From Cristatella mucedo (lineage: Eukaryota; Bryozoa; Phylactolaemata; Cristatellidae): a stretch of 64,000 nt of DNA. The notes beneath the pieces were generated by a model. It did not search any database. It was not told the origin of the DNA and saw only the letters and a program-made list of their open reading frames with translations. Shown here piece after piece: positions 35,961-47,225 of this stretch (within the stretch, counting starts at the first letter, position 1; each line of letters opens with the position of its first letter). A program made the translations under genes and the position numbers. The stretch is from contig WPIO01000028.1 of assembly GCA_009760855.2 (NCBI GenBank), forward strand, positions 1,924,001 through 1,988,000. Reading direction: 5' to 3'.

Positions 35961-37883
35961 ATGACAGACAAAATGAAAAACAGTCCAGTTTGGGAATACT
36001 TCAGAGAAAAGGACGGTGACAGCTCAAAATCCCAGTGTTTGCTGTGTCCAAGCATCTTGTCACGTGGTAAACCAGATGAGCCCAAAAAATTTTCAACTTC
36101 GGCCATGCTGACACATCTTCGCTCAAAACATTATAAAGAATACAACGAAATGCAAACCAAAATTGCTAATGCAAAGAAGAAGGCTGAAACTGCAGCACTG
36201 CCGAATGTTACACCTGGTGCAATAGGCAAAGTCATGATCCAGAAAACGATTCCCGAACAAGTTGCATGCATGAAAGTATGGGATATCAATAACAGCTCAT
36301 CAGTGAGAATTCACCGTGCCATTGCTAAGATGATAATAACAGATATGCAACCGGTTCAGATTGTTGAGAAGGCAGGCTTTGCTGAACTCATGGGAGTTTT
36401 AGAGAGGCGTTACACTGTTCCATCACGAAAATATTTTGCAGAGAGAGTCATTCCTGAAATTAATGATGAAGTTTGCACCCAGCTGTTGGTAATACTCGAT
36501 CCAGCAACTACTCCGTTTCTGTCCTTTACCACTGATACATGGACAGCAGACAATACTGTGCAATCATTCATGGGCTTAACTGCCCATTGGCTGACAGAGG
36601 AGTTTGAAAACATGAGTTTTGTGTTGGATTGCATGCCATTTGCTGGTCATCACACTGCTGCTGGACTGATGACTGCCTTTCAGCAGATGCTTGACAAATG
36701 GAACATTAGCTTTGGACGCTGTCATGTCGTACTTCGAGACAATGCGGCGAACATATCAAAATGTTTTCGTGATGCCAAAATAAAAAGCTTCGGGTGCTTT
36801 GCACATACCATGCAGTTATGTGTGCATGACGGATTGCTCAGTCAGCGGGGAGTATCAGACATAATAAGTATCGGAAAGAAATTAGTTGGTCATTTTAAAC
36901 ATTCTTCATCTGCGAGTGGTCGGTTCAAGGAGTTGCAGGCTGAACTGGGTTTGCCAGACCACCAGCTGTTACAAGACGTGAGCACAAGATGGAACTCAAC
37001 GTTTTACATGCTGCGTCGTCTATGTGAACAGCGTCGTGCATTAACCCTCTACTGTTCAGAAGTCGTTGGCACTTCCTGCCCAACTGCACATCAGTGGTCC
37101 GTGGCTGAAAATGCTGTGTCCGTGCTTGCTCCGTTTGAAGAGGCAACAAGAGAAGTTAGCCGTGAAGCAGCACGTATATCACTAGTTATTCCTATTGTAA
37201 CAGCTCTGCGGAACCTGTTGAAGAAGGACTGCACAGATGCAGGTGTAAAGACTATGAGGTCAACCCTAATCAACTCATTGAATGAACGCTTTGACAGTAT
37301 CGAGCAGGAAGCCCTGTATACAGTGGCGACAATGATTGATCCACGATTCAAAACCATATTCTTCTCATCAGAAGCTACACTGACAGCTACAAAAGCAAGG
37401 GTTCTGCTTGCATTCAATGAATTGACAGGGCAGATAGAAACTGTGCAAGATGGAAGCCACAAAAATCAGTCTGAGCGGCAGGTTGACACAAATGAAGAAA
37501 TTCCAGCCAAGCAAGCCCGGCTGGATAATTCTTCTCAATCATCAGTACTTTGGGAATGTTTTGATGACATTGTTCAATCTACTGCTGGTACCACAGGCAG
37601 TGAGCAACAACCAGACATTGACAGTCAGCTGAACAAATACTTGGCAGAGCCATTAATAAACAGAGAGGCTGATCCACTACAGTGGTGGAGACAGAACAGG
37701 GAACGACTGCCAGCTCTGGCAACAGTAGCTCGCGTTTATTTGGGTGCTCCACCAACAAGTGTACCTTCAGAACGTTTGTTCAGTGTTGCTGGGGAAGTCC
37801 TCAGTGATCATCGAAGTTCACTTCTGCCAGAGAATGCAGCTCGACTGATATTTCTCAAATATAATTCAAAACTGATGAAATAA
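35961..37883 (+). CDS. hAT family transposase (ZBED-like), 640 aa
   Basis: It cuts and pastes its own element. A BED-type zinc finger occupies about residues 8-60, with Cys26, Cys29, His52 and His57. The RNase H-like core has Asp192 in FTTDTWTADN and Asp260 in VVLRDNAANISK, with Cys279-x2-His282 in the usual CxxH position and the VSTRWNST block near 353. The C-terminal hAT dimerisation domain covers about 575-636, with DPLQWWRQNRERLPALATVA and PTSVPSERLFSVAGEV. The length is normal for full transposases and no stop or frameshift is present. The ATG follows a strong splice-acceptor-like tract. Flanking inverted repeats and the target duplication show it belongs to the element, not to a domesticated host gene. 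Activity is not proven by sequence alone. Confidence 0.95.
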   Translation: MTDKMKNSPVWEYFREKDGDSSKSQCLLCPSILSRGKPDEPKKFSTSAMLTHLRSKHYKEYNEMQTKIANAKKKAETAALPNVTPGAIGKVMIQKTIPEQVACMKVWDINNSSSVRIHRAIAKMIITDMQPVQIVEKAGFAELMGVLERRYTVPSRKYFAERVIPEINDEVCTQLLVILDPATTPFLSFTTDTWTADNTVQSFMGLTAHWLTEEFENMSFVLDCMPFAGHHTAAGLMTAFQQMLDKWNISFGRCHVVLRDNAANISKCFRDAKIKSFGCFAHTMQLCVHDGLLSQRGVSDIISIGKKLVGHFKHSSSASGRFKELQAELGLPDHQLLQDVSTRWNSTFYMLRRLCEQRRALTLYCSEVVGTSCPTAHQWSVAENAVSVLAPFEEATREVSREAARISLVIPIVTALRNLLKKDCTDAGVKTMRSTLINSLNERFDSIEQEALYTVATMIDPRFKTIFFSSEATLTATKARVLLAFNELTGQIETVQDGSHKNQSERQVDTNEEIPAKQARLDNSSQSSVLWECFDDIVQSTAGTTGSEQQPDIDSQLNKYLAEPLINREADPLQWWRQNRERLPALATVARVYLGAPPTSVPSERLFSVAGEVLSDHRSSLLPENAARLIFLKYNSKLMK

Positions 37884-38289
37884 ATTTAAGAAACAAATGT
37901 ATGAAAAATATATAAAATTACAGTACTTATTTTTGTATTTTTGAATTTTGAACTTTAGTCTCTTTTCATTTTTTTGTGTTATTACCAATATTATGATGTA
38001 AAAAATGTTTACTCAATTTTTTAATAAAATGTCACTGCTATACGATTATCACTGAGGTCTCCCACAGCAACACCTATTACACAAAAATAAACAAACAGCA
38101 AAAGACAATGATGCTACTTATTATTAATAATATTTTTTTAATTAAATATTTATTGTAGTATATATCCTCAAGTAAAAACTTGGTAGTACAAATGGTAAAA
38201 ATTTGTCCGATGAACAAATCCGGCTCCGGCTCCGGCCGTATTTGTCATCAAAAATCCGGCAAATCCGGCTCCGGCCGAATTTGAAAAAA

Positions 38290-38309
38290 TCAAATCCGGT
38301 ACAGCCCTA
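38290..38309 (-). repeat. hAT right terminal inverted repeat
   Basis: Reverse complement of the left end (TAGGGCTGTACCGGATTTG). Inner GGCTCC repeats lie at about 38219-38280. Confidence 0.9.
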
Positions 38310-38950
38310 CTAGTAAGCAACACGACTAAAATAGTTAAGGGTGACACGCACAGGGTCAGCATAAAAGTGTTGTTAGTTGCACAATGGCAGTGTCAGCACG
38401 GATAAGCACTAGAAGGTCAAATCACACGGGCCCACTAAATGCTGCGATAAATAGGTGTATTTTTAAGTAGTTTATATATGCGGTTAAGTCAGGGGATGTT
38501 CTGATGCAAGTCGACAGTGAGTTCCGGGCGTTGGGTGCATACCAACTAAATGCACGCTCTACAAAGGATTTGAGATTTCTACGAGGTCTTGGTAGACGGT
38601 TGGATTTCGAAAAGCTGGTGGTATGATGCTTGGCCTGGTGGGGGAGTTGATCTGAAAGATAGGCTGGAGCCAAAAAATGAAGCGACCAAAAGATGAGCAA
38701 CAAAACCTTGAAGTCGATTCGTCGCTTGACTGGTGGCAGGAGCAGGTCGGCGAGAAGTGGTGTGATGTGGCAAGTGCGACTCTCACGACGGAAAAGCCTA
38801 GCTGCAGAGTTTTGCACCAGCTGTAATTGCCTGATTGCACGTGCCGGTAGGCCAGCAAGCAGTGAGTTACACAAGTCAAGACGGGATGTCACAAATGGAT
38901 GGACCATCTTAGACCAGGTATCCTTATCTAGACACTGAGCTTGTCTGGAA

Positions 38951-39326
38951 ATTCACTAAGCATGTCTCAAAATCCTTCAATTAAATAAGTACTAAGTGTT
39001 CTAGGAACGCTTACGTAGGGTGCTACATTCGCTGGAGTATCAGTGTACTCATGTGGGATAGTGGGCTGGCCCTCTAATTGATATCTCGATTGAGAATGAG
39101 AACTTAACATTGATGTACACTTTCGAGAAAGAGGATAAGGCAATTAGGCGCTCAGCGTCCGTGTTTGTTCACCGGTAGGTTTTCACCGTCGAACGAGCAG
39201 TCGTAAACGCCAGATATTGCATTAGCTGTTGATTTCTATTCAATGCCTACTAATTTGACTGCTTATCTTTAGCCTTTGGATCTAGTAGCTTGTTCTAGGG
39301 GTGCTGCTGCACTAGTATTTGAAATT
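38951..39326. repeat. duplicated block, copy A, middle part
   Basis: It continues the block and matches 49970-50333 (for example 'gttttcaccgtcgaacgagc' at 39180 against 50194). No gene is seen. Confidence 0.65.
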
Positions 39327-39475
39327 CAGCCGAGCCGGTTCGATCCAGTGGTTAAGGGGCTAGCCCCGACCAAGGTGTGGCTGAGGTCGTGGGCTCGAGC
39401 CCGGAGGTGTACGTGAAGCGCTTGAATAGAGATTAGGTTCTCTTGGGGCGCTATGCAAATGATAAATATGTTATA
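39327..39475 (+). mobile_element. tRNA-derived SINE, best-preserved copy
   Basis: A-box-like CGATCCAGTGGTTAAGG, B-box-like GGGCTCGAGCCC, then the tail GTGAAGCGCTTGAATAGAGA and the rest through GGGGCGCTATGCAAAT. Copy B of the block lacks it at the matching place near 50333. Confidence 0.85.
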
Positions 39476-39899
39476 TGTCAACTACTTCACTGCCCTTGCC
39501 CTGGACTATCTAGCCGATTATGGAACACCAGGACACCAGGGACCAAGTGGTCTGGCATTTCGCAGCATTATCAATTTGTGGCCCTAGCTGTTGTCATGCT
39601 GTGGAGACACTAGGCCTTCACTGGATGACTGTAGTAGAGTGCTAGATGTTTGCTCGTATATATTGCTCAAAACTTGCACATAGAGGTCGAGCCCTTTGTG
39701 AAACCTGATAATTCCAGGCCGCGACCGATGCTAGATGGAACCAGTTGATTTCGTAGTTGGCTTGCAACTGCCAGCCTCTTTGCTCTTAAAACTGCTCCTC
39801 TGAGCTCTTCATGCAAGGAGGCATCTTTATGGTGTGTGCACTGGGACGTCAAGAGGCTTCGCTGTTTTGTTGTTGTCGCATCTTGCAGTGTATGTTCCA
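39476..39899. other. end of copy A and unassigned sequence
   Basis: 39476-39530 matches 50335-50390. Beyond that I see no gene or match. An 80-codon minus-strand frame (39667-39909) has no recognisable features. Confidence 0.4.
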
Positions 39900-40128
39900 C
39901 CAGTTGCACAGTCTCTCTGTCGCTATGAGCTCTGTCTCTCTGTCTATGTCTCTTGTCTTTTCTCTTGTCTCTTGTCTCTCTGTCTTTCTGTCTTTCTGTC
40001 TTTCTGTCTTTCTGTCTTTCTGTCTTTCTGTCTTTCTGTCTTTCTGTCTTTCCGTCTTTCCGTCTTTCCGTCTTTCCGTCTTTCCGTCTTTCCGTCTTTC
40101 TGTCTCTGTTTCTCTGTCCCTATCTCTT

Positions 40129-40159
<31 letters not shown>

Positions 40160-40215
40160 GTCTCTCTCTGTCTCTCTGTCTCTTTATCACCATGTCTCTC
40201 TCTGACTATCTCTCC
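39900..40215 (+). repeat. compound pyrimidine microsatellite with (TCTGTCTT)n core
   Basis: A core of 8-bp TCTGTCTT repeats (about 39980-40050) changes to TCCGTCTT variants (about 40050-40090), then CT-rich sequence. All long frames here are repeat artefacts. Confidence 0.95.
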
Positions 40216-40225
40216 CTATCAATAA

Positions 40226-40812
40226 ATCTTTACTTGGTCGATCCCGTGTTAAGATAATATGGAGAGAATTCGTTGGACTTGAAGAAGATGCGTGTTGTGC
40301 GACAACAGTAAAGCTTACTTTCAAGTTAATTTCTTTAGGTTTTTGACCAAGTTATATCAGAGAAGAGTAAGGTATTTTTTCCTCGGGCAAGCCGCATTGG
40401 AGACCACCGCCGTCTATATGTCACAAAGAAGCCGTGGCGGCCCACTTTTCCAGTTGTATCAAGAAGTTAGGATTTTTCCGGATACCCAACATTTACCTGC
40501 CACTGGTTCCTTTCAATGATAAAACAGAAGTTTGATTTATGATATAGAGAAAACCGAGTGTCAAGGTGGAGCAGAACGTCCGCGACCTTAAAAATTGCTC
40601 GATCTACGACTCTCTCACAAACACACAAGCGCTCTCTCTCTCTATCTGTCTGTCTGCCTCTCTTCCTCTCCCTCTGTCTCCCTCCGTCTCTCTCTTTTTC
40701 TCTCTCTCTCTCCCTCTCTATTTATTTCGCTCTCTCACACCCTCTTTCTCACTCACTTTTTCTCTCTCCATCTTCGTCGTCTCTATCGCCTTTTCTTTTT
40801 GTTTCTCTCTCG
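40226..40812. other. type I spacer with CT tract
   Basis: It matches 12780-13160 and 45070-45440 and ends in a CT-rich tract (about 40620-40810). No gene is seen. Confidence 0.55.
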
Positions 40813-40833
40813 TGCACGTACTCCACATCTCTT

Positions 40834-40961
40834 TAATAATAGTAATAGTAATAATGCACTCGATAAAGCGTTCTCATGGAACTCAAGCTCTTTCTTGGCG
40901 TTTCGCATTTGCTGAATGGGAAACGCGACTCAATCTGAGTAATATCTATCTTTCTTTCTCT
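40834..40961 (-). mobile_element. LINE family B tail-only insertion
   Basis: About 128 bases of LINE 3' tail on the minus strand with an AAT-rich terminus. It is flanked by 21-bp direct repeats with one mismatch (40813-40833 and 40962-40982, beginning TGCACGTAC). The target duplication marks an extremely 5'-truncated retrotransposition. Confidence 0.85.
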
Positions 40962-40982
40962 TGCACGTACTTCACATCTCTT

Positions 40983-41462
40983 CGCATATCGAAGCATTTC
41001 CACGTTAACAGAATTTTCATTAATGAAAAACAGGCCGCTTTCCGGATTACAAGTTTGGTTTGACTACCAAGCTATCCTAATTCAACTAGGAAGAATTGCA
41101 CTGCGGTAGGTGTGCAGATATCATGGGATCGCTCGCAATTAAGTCAAAGGGTCCGTGACACAGCGTTTCGGTTGACACACATTTATACCTGCTGGACGCT
41201 TTAAGCATGTCATTGTAGGCTAAACGGTTAACAAAACACAAAACTTTGCTGCAATAGCTCAATATAATAATTTATAAAACAAAGTGATTTATGGAAATGC
41301 TCAGAAGATTTAAAAGAAAATTTGTAAAAACATTATTAGGGCTGACGGAGACCGCCAAGAAAATACGTCTAGGTATAGCATATTTTTATTCCATGGAATA
41401 ACAGTAAAAGATTCGAAAACCGTAATATATTGCCGTTCTTTGAAAATCCATAAATAGCTGAA
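40983..41462. other. spacer and upstream region of unit VII
   Basis: No gene is seen. From about 41320 it is the promoter-proximal block shared with unit V (21030-21080) and others. Confidence 0.5.
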
Positions 41463-41470
41463 TATAAAAA
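41463..41470 (+). promoter_or_regulatory. TATA box, unit VII
   Basis: TATAAAAA, homologous to 11078-11085 and 46033-46040. Confidence 0.6.
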
Positions 41471-43400
41471 GTGCTATTCCGGTTGTTGACTTGACGGCTC
41501 TTCTATAAACCAACGTTCAGGCATTGCTGCAGTTTGATGCTACCGGATGACTTGAACGTTTAAGTTCAAGGACGACTTACTTTCCTTGAGCTGACTCAGC
41601 CAGAACGCGTACAGCCTATTCGTTGCTTCCAGTCGTTAGTGGAACACTGTCACTCAGTCTAGGAAGCTGTTGTAGAGTCCTCGAGGTAAGAGGTCTGCGC
41701 TTGACATTTTAACGCTCCTGTGACGGTGGAAAAAGGCTTGCTTGCTGCCGATTCAAGATACGACTTGAATACAGTGAGCCAGAGCTGTTTTAATGAGGTC
41801 GTTCGGGGCCTACTCTGCATGCTACCGCACTGTGAAAGCGTGCCGTAGACGTGTTCTCTCTTTCTTTCTCGCTCTCTCTTTCTCTCTCGCTCGCTCTCTA
41901 TCTTTCTAAGTGCGTCTTCTACCGACACTTGCACTACACTTTAAATATTGACTTCTGGTGGCTCTGTTGGTCAGCATACTGTGGCTGGTACAGTCATACA
42001 TAGCAGGCGCAAGCGCATGACTATTTCATATTTTCAAAAAACTAGCCCTATCGATTTGCCGCCGTGTAGTGCAGCAAGAAGTAAAACGGTTGCTCAAATC
42101 TTTCACAGTGTTAAGCCGTACGTAGAACTACCCCTGTGAATTGGGAGAGCGTAAGGAAGGAAATGCTAATTGAACTAATTGAGACCTTCTTTCACCGGCC
42201 TCTTTGCAGGACTTAAAAACTGCTACAGCCGTTTAGCTGGCTGAAGGAGAAAAGGCGAAGATGGCTCAAGACAAGCAGAAGCTCGCTAAAGAAATGCGAA
42301 GCTGGCCGCAGAACACGGGAACTGCTTGTAGACACGATAAAAGTGGCTAAAGAAGAGCAAGAGCTCACTAAACAAATGCTGAAACTGGCTGACGAAAAGC
42401 AAAAGCTAGCTATAGAAAAACTGACCCAGGGTGACGAAACGACGATGCTAGGTGAACAAATGCTGAACCAAGCCAAGGACAAACAGGCGCTGGCTGAAGA
42501 AACATGGAATTCTGCTGCAGAAATGCTGGCTGAAGAAAATCAGAAATAGCTGAAGAAATGCTGAAGCTTTCTGATGGAATGCAGAAGCTGGCTAATAATA
42601 CGCGAACCTCGGCTCAAAAAAGGCAGAATTTAGCTAAGGAAATGCTGATGCTGGCCAAAGAAAATCAGCACTCAGTTAAGCAAGACCTGGTGCTGTTTAA
42701 AGAAAAGCACAAACCAGATGCAGGATTTCTGAAGCTGGCTGAACGAATGCAAAATACAAATGGCGACATTGTGAAACTGGCTGCAAGAAATCGGAAGATA
42801 AATGTAGAAATGGTAAATCCGGCTGAAGAAGAGCAAAAATTAGCCAAAGACTGTGGGACAACTGAAGCTGGCTGAAGAGTTTCTGAAGCTCGCCGAAGAA
42901 CAGCAGAAGTGTGTTCAAAAATAGCAAACGATAGGTAAAGAAATTTCTAAGGCGGCTGAAGAACTGCTCAAAATTTTTAAAGAAATACTGAAGCTGGTCG
43001 ACGAACCAGCTTCAGCATGAGCTTGCCTAATGAAAGTAGAGGTCGTCTGGCAAAATGGCTGAACTTGGCTACTGAACAGCTAATGAGTTCTGGAGTTCAA
43101 TAAAGCTGCCTTCAACACCTCGACAGCAAGCCCTGTGACGCTTGCTTCCGGATGTGCAACTACAGCAACTGAGAAAACTGACACAGCCGCAGCCTGCCGA
43201 TGGGTAGACTGTGGAATCGCTTTCTATGACGAAGCTACCTCTGAGTACAGCTTTCGTCAGGAAGTCGTGGGCGAGTTCACCTGTCAAGGTCTCTAACCGA
43301 CGAAACTAATCATTTTGTTCACCTCCCATTTCCAACTTTTGTTTTGCGAAGCCAGCTAAAGCGAACCTCCACATTATAAAGCGAGGCAGGGACACCACGT
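41463..43400 (+). pseudogene. type I unit VII, frameshifted
   Basis: The promoter, leader exon (to 41685, gag|gtaagagg), intron and acceptor tctttgcag (to 42209) are all intact. ATG at 42261 reads MAQDKQKLAKEM, then single-base losses near 42297 and 42316 and another near 42547 break the frame. Open stretches at 42343-42549 and 42558-42860 carry the usual 14-mer repeats, and a further shift lies near 42855. The lone Cys motif (QQKCVQK) survives near 42909. The poly(A) site is mutated (AATCAT near 43308). It could still be transcribed but cannot give the full protein. Confidence 0.8.
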
Positions 43401-46030
43401 TGTATTACGCCTTTAAAATAACACTAATATGAGCACGGATGCGTGCATTTATGACTTTGAGCAGAAATAAACTAAGCTTTTTAGAATACAACCATCGATT
43501 ATAGGAGTCATACCAAGCTCGCCGATGACCGTAGTGTATACAGTGTATGCATTGCTAAGCGATGTGAGGCAGAGCTGCCAAGACTTGGAGAGGGCGATTG
43601 GAAGTGAGTATAGTAGAGCCGTCAACTGTCGCTGCTACGGCTTAATCACTTAACATCGTAATTTGCGTGGTCTCTAAACATTTGAAGGGGCCGTGAGCTG
43701 CAAGAATTCTGAGACTGGCTTTGGTAACCGTGATATCTAAGTAATATAAACGAGCGATGGTTGACAGCTCGTTTCGACTTCTATTTTTTTTCGAAATGCA
43801 TGTGCCATACTATCGCATGGAAAAGTCACGAAGAATTAGCTAAACTGCAAAGCTCGGTCGTAAGACTGCCTTCCGAGTGTCCATACCTTTGTGAGATTTG
43901 AAATAGCTTGTCAATTATCCCAGTAATAAAGAAATAAAATACACCATTTTATTAGATTGAAGGTGCGACTACACTGAATCCCGGCACCAAAGGCTGAGTC
44001 GAACTATGACTGTACCTGCAGGTTTACGGTGGACCTGCAGACATGCCACCGAGCAATGGCAGGCCACAATCTTAATCTGCTCATATTACGTTAAGATGGA
44101 TAAAGACACATAGGTAGGACTTACATAAGTGGTATTTTACAATTACGTATGACTTCACGCCATAAATTGCTAGCCTGCAAGGATCAGTCCTAAGATGGCC
44201 TGCCGAATTCGCTCTAATAATTAAGATTCCAAATAGGTTGACGATTTTCTTACTAATAAAGTAGTGAAATGCGTCTTCATGTTACGCTAAAGACGTGACT
44301 GCCGTAAATTACAGTGCTAAAGGCTGAGTCAGATTGTGATGATAACTGTAGGTTAATGAGTGCACATGCAGCCACACCATTGAGCCTTGGAGGGCGGTCA
44401 TCTTAATTTGCTCCTCATTGTATTGAGATGGACAGAGACATACAAGGATGACTAAAAGAACCTGCACCTAACCAATTGCATGTGACTTCGCCACGTAAAG
44501 CCTCTTGCAACAGATACGAGTGCCTAGGAACCGAGGTTTCGCCTCCAGCAACTACAATCTCACTATATTTGTTGGCTCACGGTTGATTGCCTAGTCTTAT
44601 AAAGCCATCGAGACTAACTTTTGTACCCTAGCTAACACGAATTTTCAGGCTTTGTGCGAGTAACCTTCATGGTAAGTATGAATCAGGAAACTGATGCTAG
44701 TCAAGTATGGAACAATGCAGATGCAAAAGCAGCCGCTCACAGCAATGAAAAGCGGCATCCCACAAACGACTGTGTAAGTGGTTCAGCTACATACTAGATC
44801 CTAGGTCTACGGCTTTATGTAAACATCTTAGCTGCATTGCCTGAATCACTTTTAATTAGAGATTTTCACACAGATTGAAAGTATTCATCCATATGTTAGA
44901 CCACGATTGTCACAACCAGTTTTTCTGGAGTACGAATTTTAGCCATTTTGAATTTTCCTATTTTTCGTTGTAAGGAAACGCTTGTGCTTGTAACCTTAAT
45001 CTGAAATAATTGTTAAAATGGCTACCGTTTGGAAGCTGATGAAAGTTAATTGTAGGGCTTCAGATGCCATACCATGTCACTCTATTTTCAAGAAAAACCG
45101 TCGGACTTAGAAATCGGTGCCTGTCGTGGGACTCCACTGAAGCTCATTTTCCAGCATTTTGCATTTGGTTTTCGACCAAGTTACATCCGAGAATAAATAT
45201 GGTGTTGGCTTTCTTGGGCAAGCCACATTGCAGACCACCTCGTCTAGACGTGGTGGAAAAGCCATTGCGGGTGACCTGCATTTCCAATTGCGTCAAGCAG
45301 TTAGGAATTTTCTAACGTCACTAAACTTGACAGCTGCTGATTCTTTTTAGTGGAACTACTAAAGTTTGATTTATGGAAGGGTAAAAATCGAGTGTCGAAG
45401 TGGAACTAAAAGTCTGTGACCTTAAAATTTTCTCAACTTGCGACTCTCAGTCTCTCAGTCTCTGTTACTGGCTCTCTCTCTGCCTCTGCCTCTGTATTTG
45501 TCTGTCTGTCTGTCTGTCCGTCCGTCCGTCGGTCTCTCTTTTTCTCTCTCGGGTCAACTCCCTACCTCTCTGCATGACTGACCATCTCTGCGAAATATGA
45601 GAGTACTGCAAATAGCAAACACGTCTTTCAAAATTACTAGTTTGGTTCGACTACCAAGCCATCTAGTTCCGGTAAAGAAGAAGTGCTGAAATTGTGGTAG
45701 TCCAAGCAATTTAGTCAAATAGTTCGTGCCAAATTGTCTCAGTTGACATAAATGTTTACCAGCTGGAAGTTCTACCCATAATATTACATGCTTACAGGTT
45801 GAGAAGAAAGATTTTCAATTATGGCTGCCGCTGCAAAATAACGAAATTAATAAAGTAAAGCGGTTTTTTTAAAGCGTTCCAAAGCCTTGAAAAAACGTTA
45901 GTAGACAAATTAATCGGGACAAGCGAGCCTGCTGAGAATATACCATGAGTTTGACGTATTCTTAATTAATGCCATAATTCTAGAATAATCGCCAGCTCTG
46001 ATGTAGTTCTTAAAGTTAATAAATGTCTGA
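43401..46030. other. type I 3' flank spacer and unit VIII upstream region
   Basis: No gene is seen. It is the longest uninterrupted example of the array spacer. A CT/GTCT-rich tract occupies about 45440-45550. The promoter-proximal block begins near 45840. Confidence 0.55.
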
Positions 46031-46032
46031 AT

Positions 46033-46040
46033 TATAAAAA
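46033..46040 (+). promoter_or_regulatory. TATA box, unit VIII
   Basis: TATAAAAA about 183 bases before the leader donor. Confidence 0.6.
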
Positions 46041-47000
46041 GGGCAATTCTATTGGTTAACTTGACGACTTATCTAGAGATCAACGGTCAGGCATTACTAC
46101 AGGTTGATACTACCGGGTGACTTGGGCGTTCACGGTCAAGGACTGCTTCCTTTGCTTGAGCTGATACAGCAAGAACTGCAACATTGTCACTCAGTCTAGG
46201 GTGCCGTTGCAGAGTCCACCAGGTAAGAGGTGTGCACTTGGCATGTTGACGTAGCTTGCTGGACGAGAAATAGCAGGCGAGCTGGCATTCCATTTTAGAA
46301 GCTAGTCGAGACGGTGAGACGTAGCATGTCTTTTAAAATGAGTCTCCTTTCACCTGCCTTCCCTGTAGGACTGTAAAAGCTACTGCAGCTGATTAGCTGG
46401 CTGAAGGACAGCACGTGCATTCTGAGGAAGAACGGAAATGGGCTGGAAAAAAGATGAAGCCGATCGAAGAAATGATAAAGCTCGCTGCTGTGAAGCAGAA
46501 TTTGGGTAATGATGCTCTGAATCTGGCTAAATAAGTAAGGCTAAATAAGTCTGGCTAAATAAGATGAGCTAAAGCATGAGGAAGAAAAAATAAATCTGGC
46601 AATAGAAAAGCAGAGACTGGCTGAAGAAAAGCAGCAGCACGCCGAAGAGTATTTCTAGCTGACTAAGGAACAGCCGATGCAGGCTGCAGAGAAGTAGAGA
46701 GCTGCCGGCGACACGACTAAGATCGGCTAAGGAACAGCAGAAGCACCCTGGCGTCCTGGAGAAGCCAGCCGAACAACAGCAACTACTAGCTCTGTGACGG
46801 CTGCTGTTGGCTGTGCACCTGCTGCAGCTGAAAAAACTAGAGTGGCAGCAGCCGGCGTTGGATAGACTGCAGAAGTGCTTCAGGCGACAAGCTACCTCGC
46901 GAGTCGCCTACCTCAGGCAGTCTTGGGCGAGCTCTCCTTGAACGTTTCCACGTCTCTGCCAAAGCCAATAAAGTTTCTCACGGCCCCCTTACGAGTCCTT
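46033..47000 (+). pseudogene. type I-like unit VIII with short intron, degenerate CDS
   Basis: The leader exon ends ccaccag|gtaagagg at 46222. The acceptor ccctgtag ends at 46368, giving an intron of only about 146 bases without a CT tract. The coding part retains heptad vocabulary (LAEEKQQHAEEYF near 46619) but has many stops. These include three in a small 'ggctaaataagt' duplication near 46530-46562 and others near 46659 and 46696. The 3' element and AATAAA (46967-46972) are intact. Confidence 0.7.
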
Positions 47001-47225
47001 CATTCAGCCACATCTACTGAAGCAAGTGACCGTATTCTGATCCAAGTTGGTGCGATCTGAATTGCAGGTAGCCTGAAAACAATGCTAACGTGAGCATAGA
47101 CGTCTTCAAGTCTCAATGGAAGCTGACAAAATGCCAGGTCTAGCTGGAAACTAGCCTCGATTGTCGTAGTCCAGCTGAGCTCGGGATAAGGATACCGCGT
47201 CTAAGACGGTCCATAGGACTTTTTT
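47001..47225. other. short spacer
   Basis: No gene is seen. A weak match to LINE B ('gataaggatacc') lies at 47187. Confidence 0.35.

Larger units (their letters stand above)
35101..38309 (+). mobile_element. intact hAT DNA transposon, 3209 bp
   Basis: The ends are inverted repeats (TAGGGCTGTACCGGA at the left, its complement at the right), flanked by a perfect 8-bp duplication CTAGTAAG (35093-35100, 38310-38317). That fits the nTnnnnAn target pattern known for hAT/Ac elements. GGCTCC tandem repeats lie just inside both ends, as expected for subterminal transposase-binding sites (inference). A single open 640-codon transposase lies between. The element sits inside a LINE B copy. Confidence 0.95.
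34967..38950 (-). mobile_element. LINE family B copy split by the hAT element
   Basis: The tail (GAGGGCGCTTTATCCAGTGC on the minus strand) lies at 34985-35020. The body resumes at 38310 and runs to about 38940, reading SRLDLCNSLLAGLPARAIRQ and HITPLLADLLLPPVKRRIDF on the minus strand. Flanking attcactaa at 34958-34966 and 38951-38959 is a likely 9-bp target duplication. Copy B of the surrounding block has the unoccupied form of this site. Confidence 0.85.

Noticed and set aside
39327-39400. tRNA gene
   Set aside because: Box-like motifs are present but the 3' half is replaced by a SINE body and LINE-like tail, repeated at four places.
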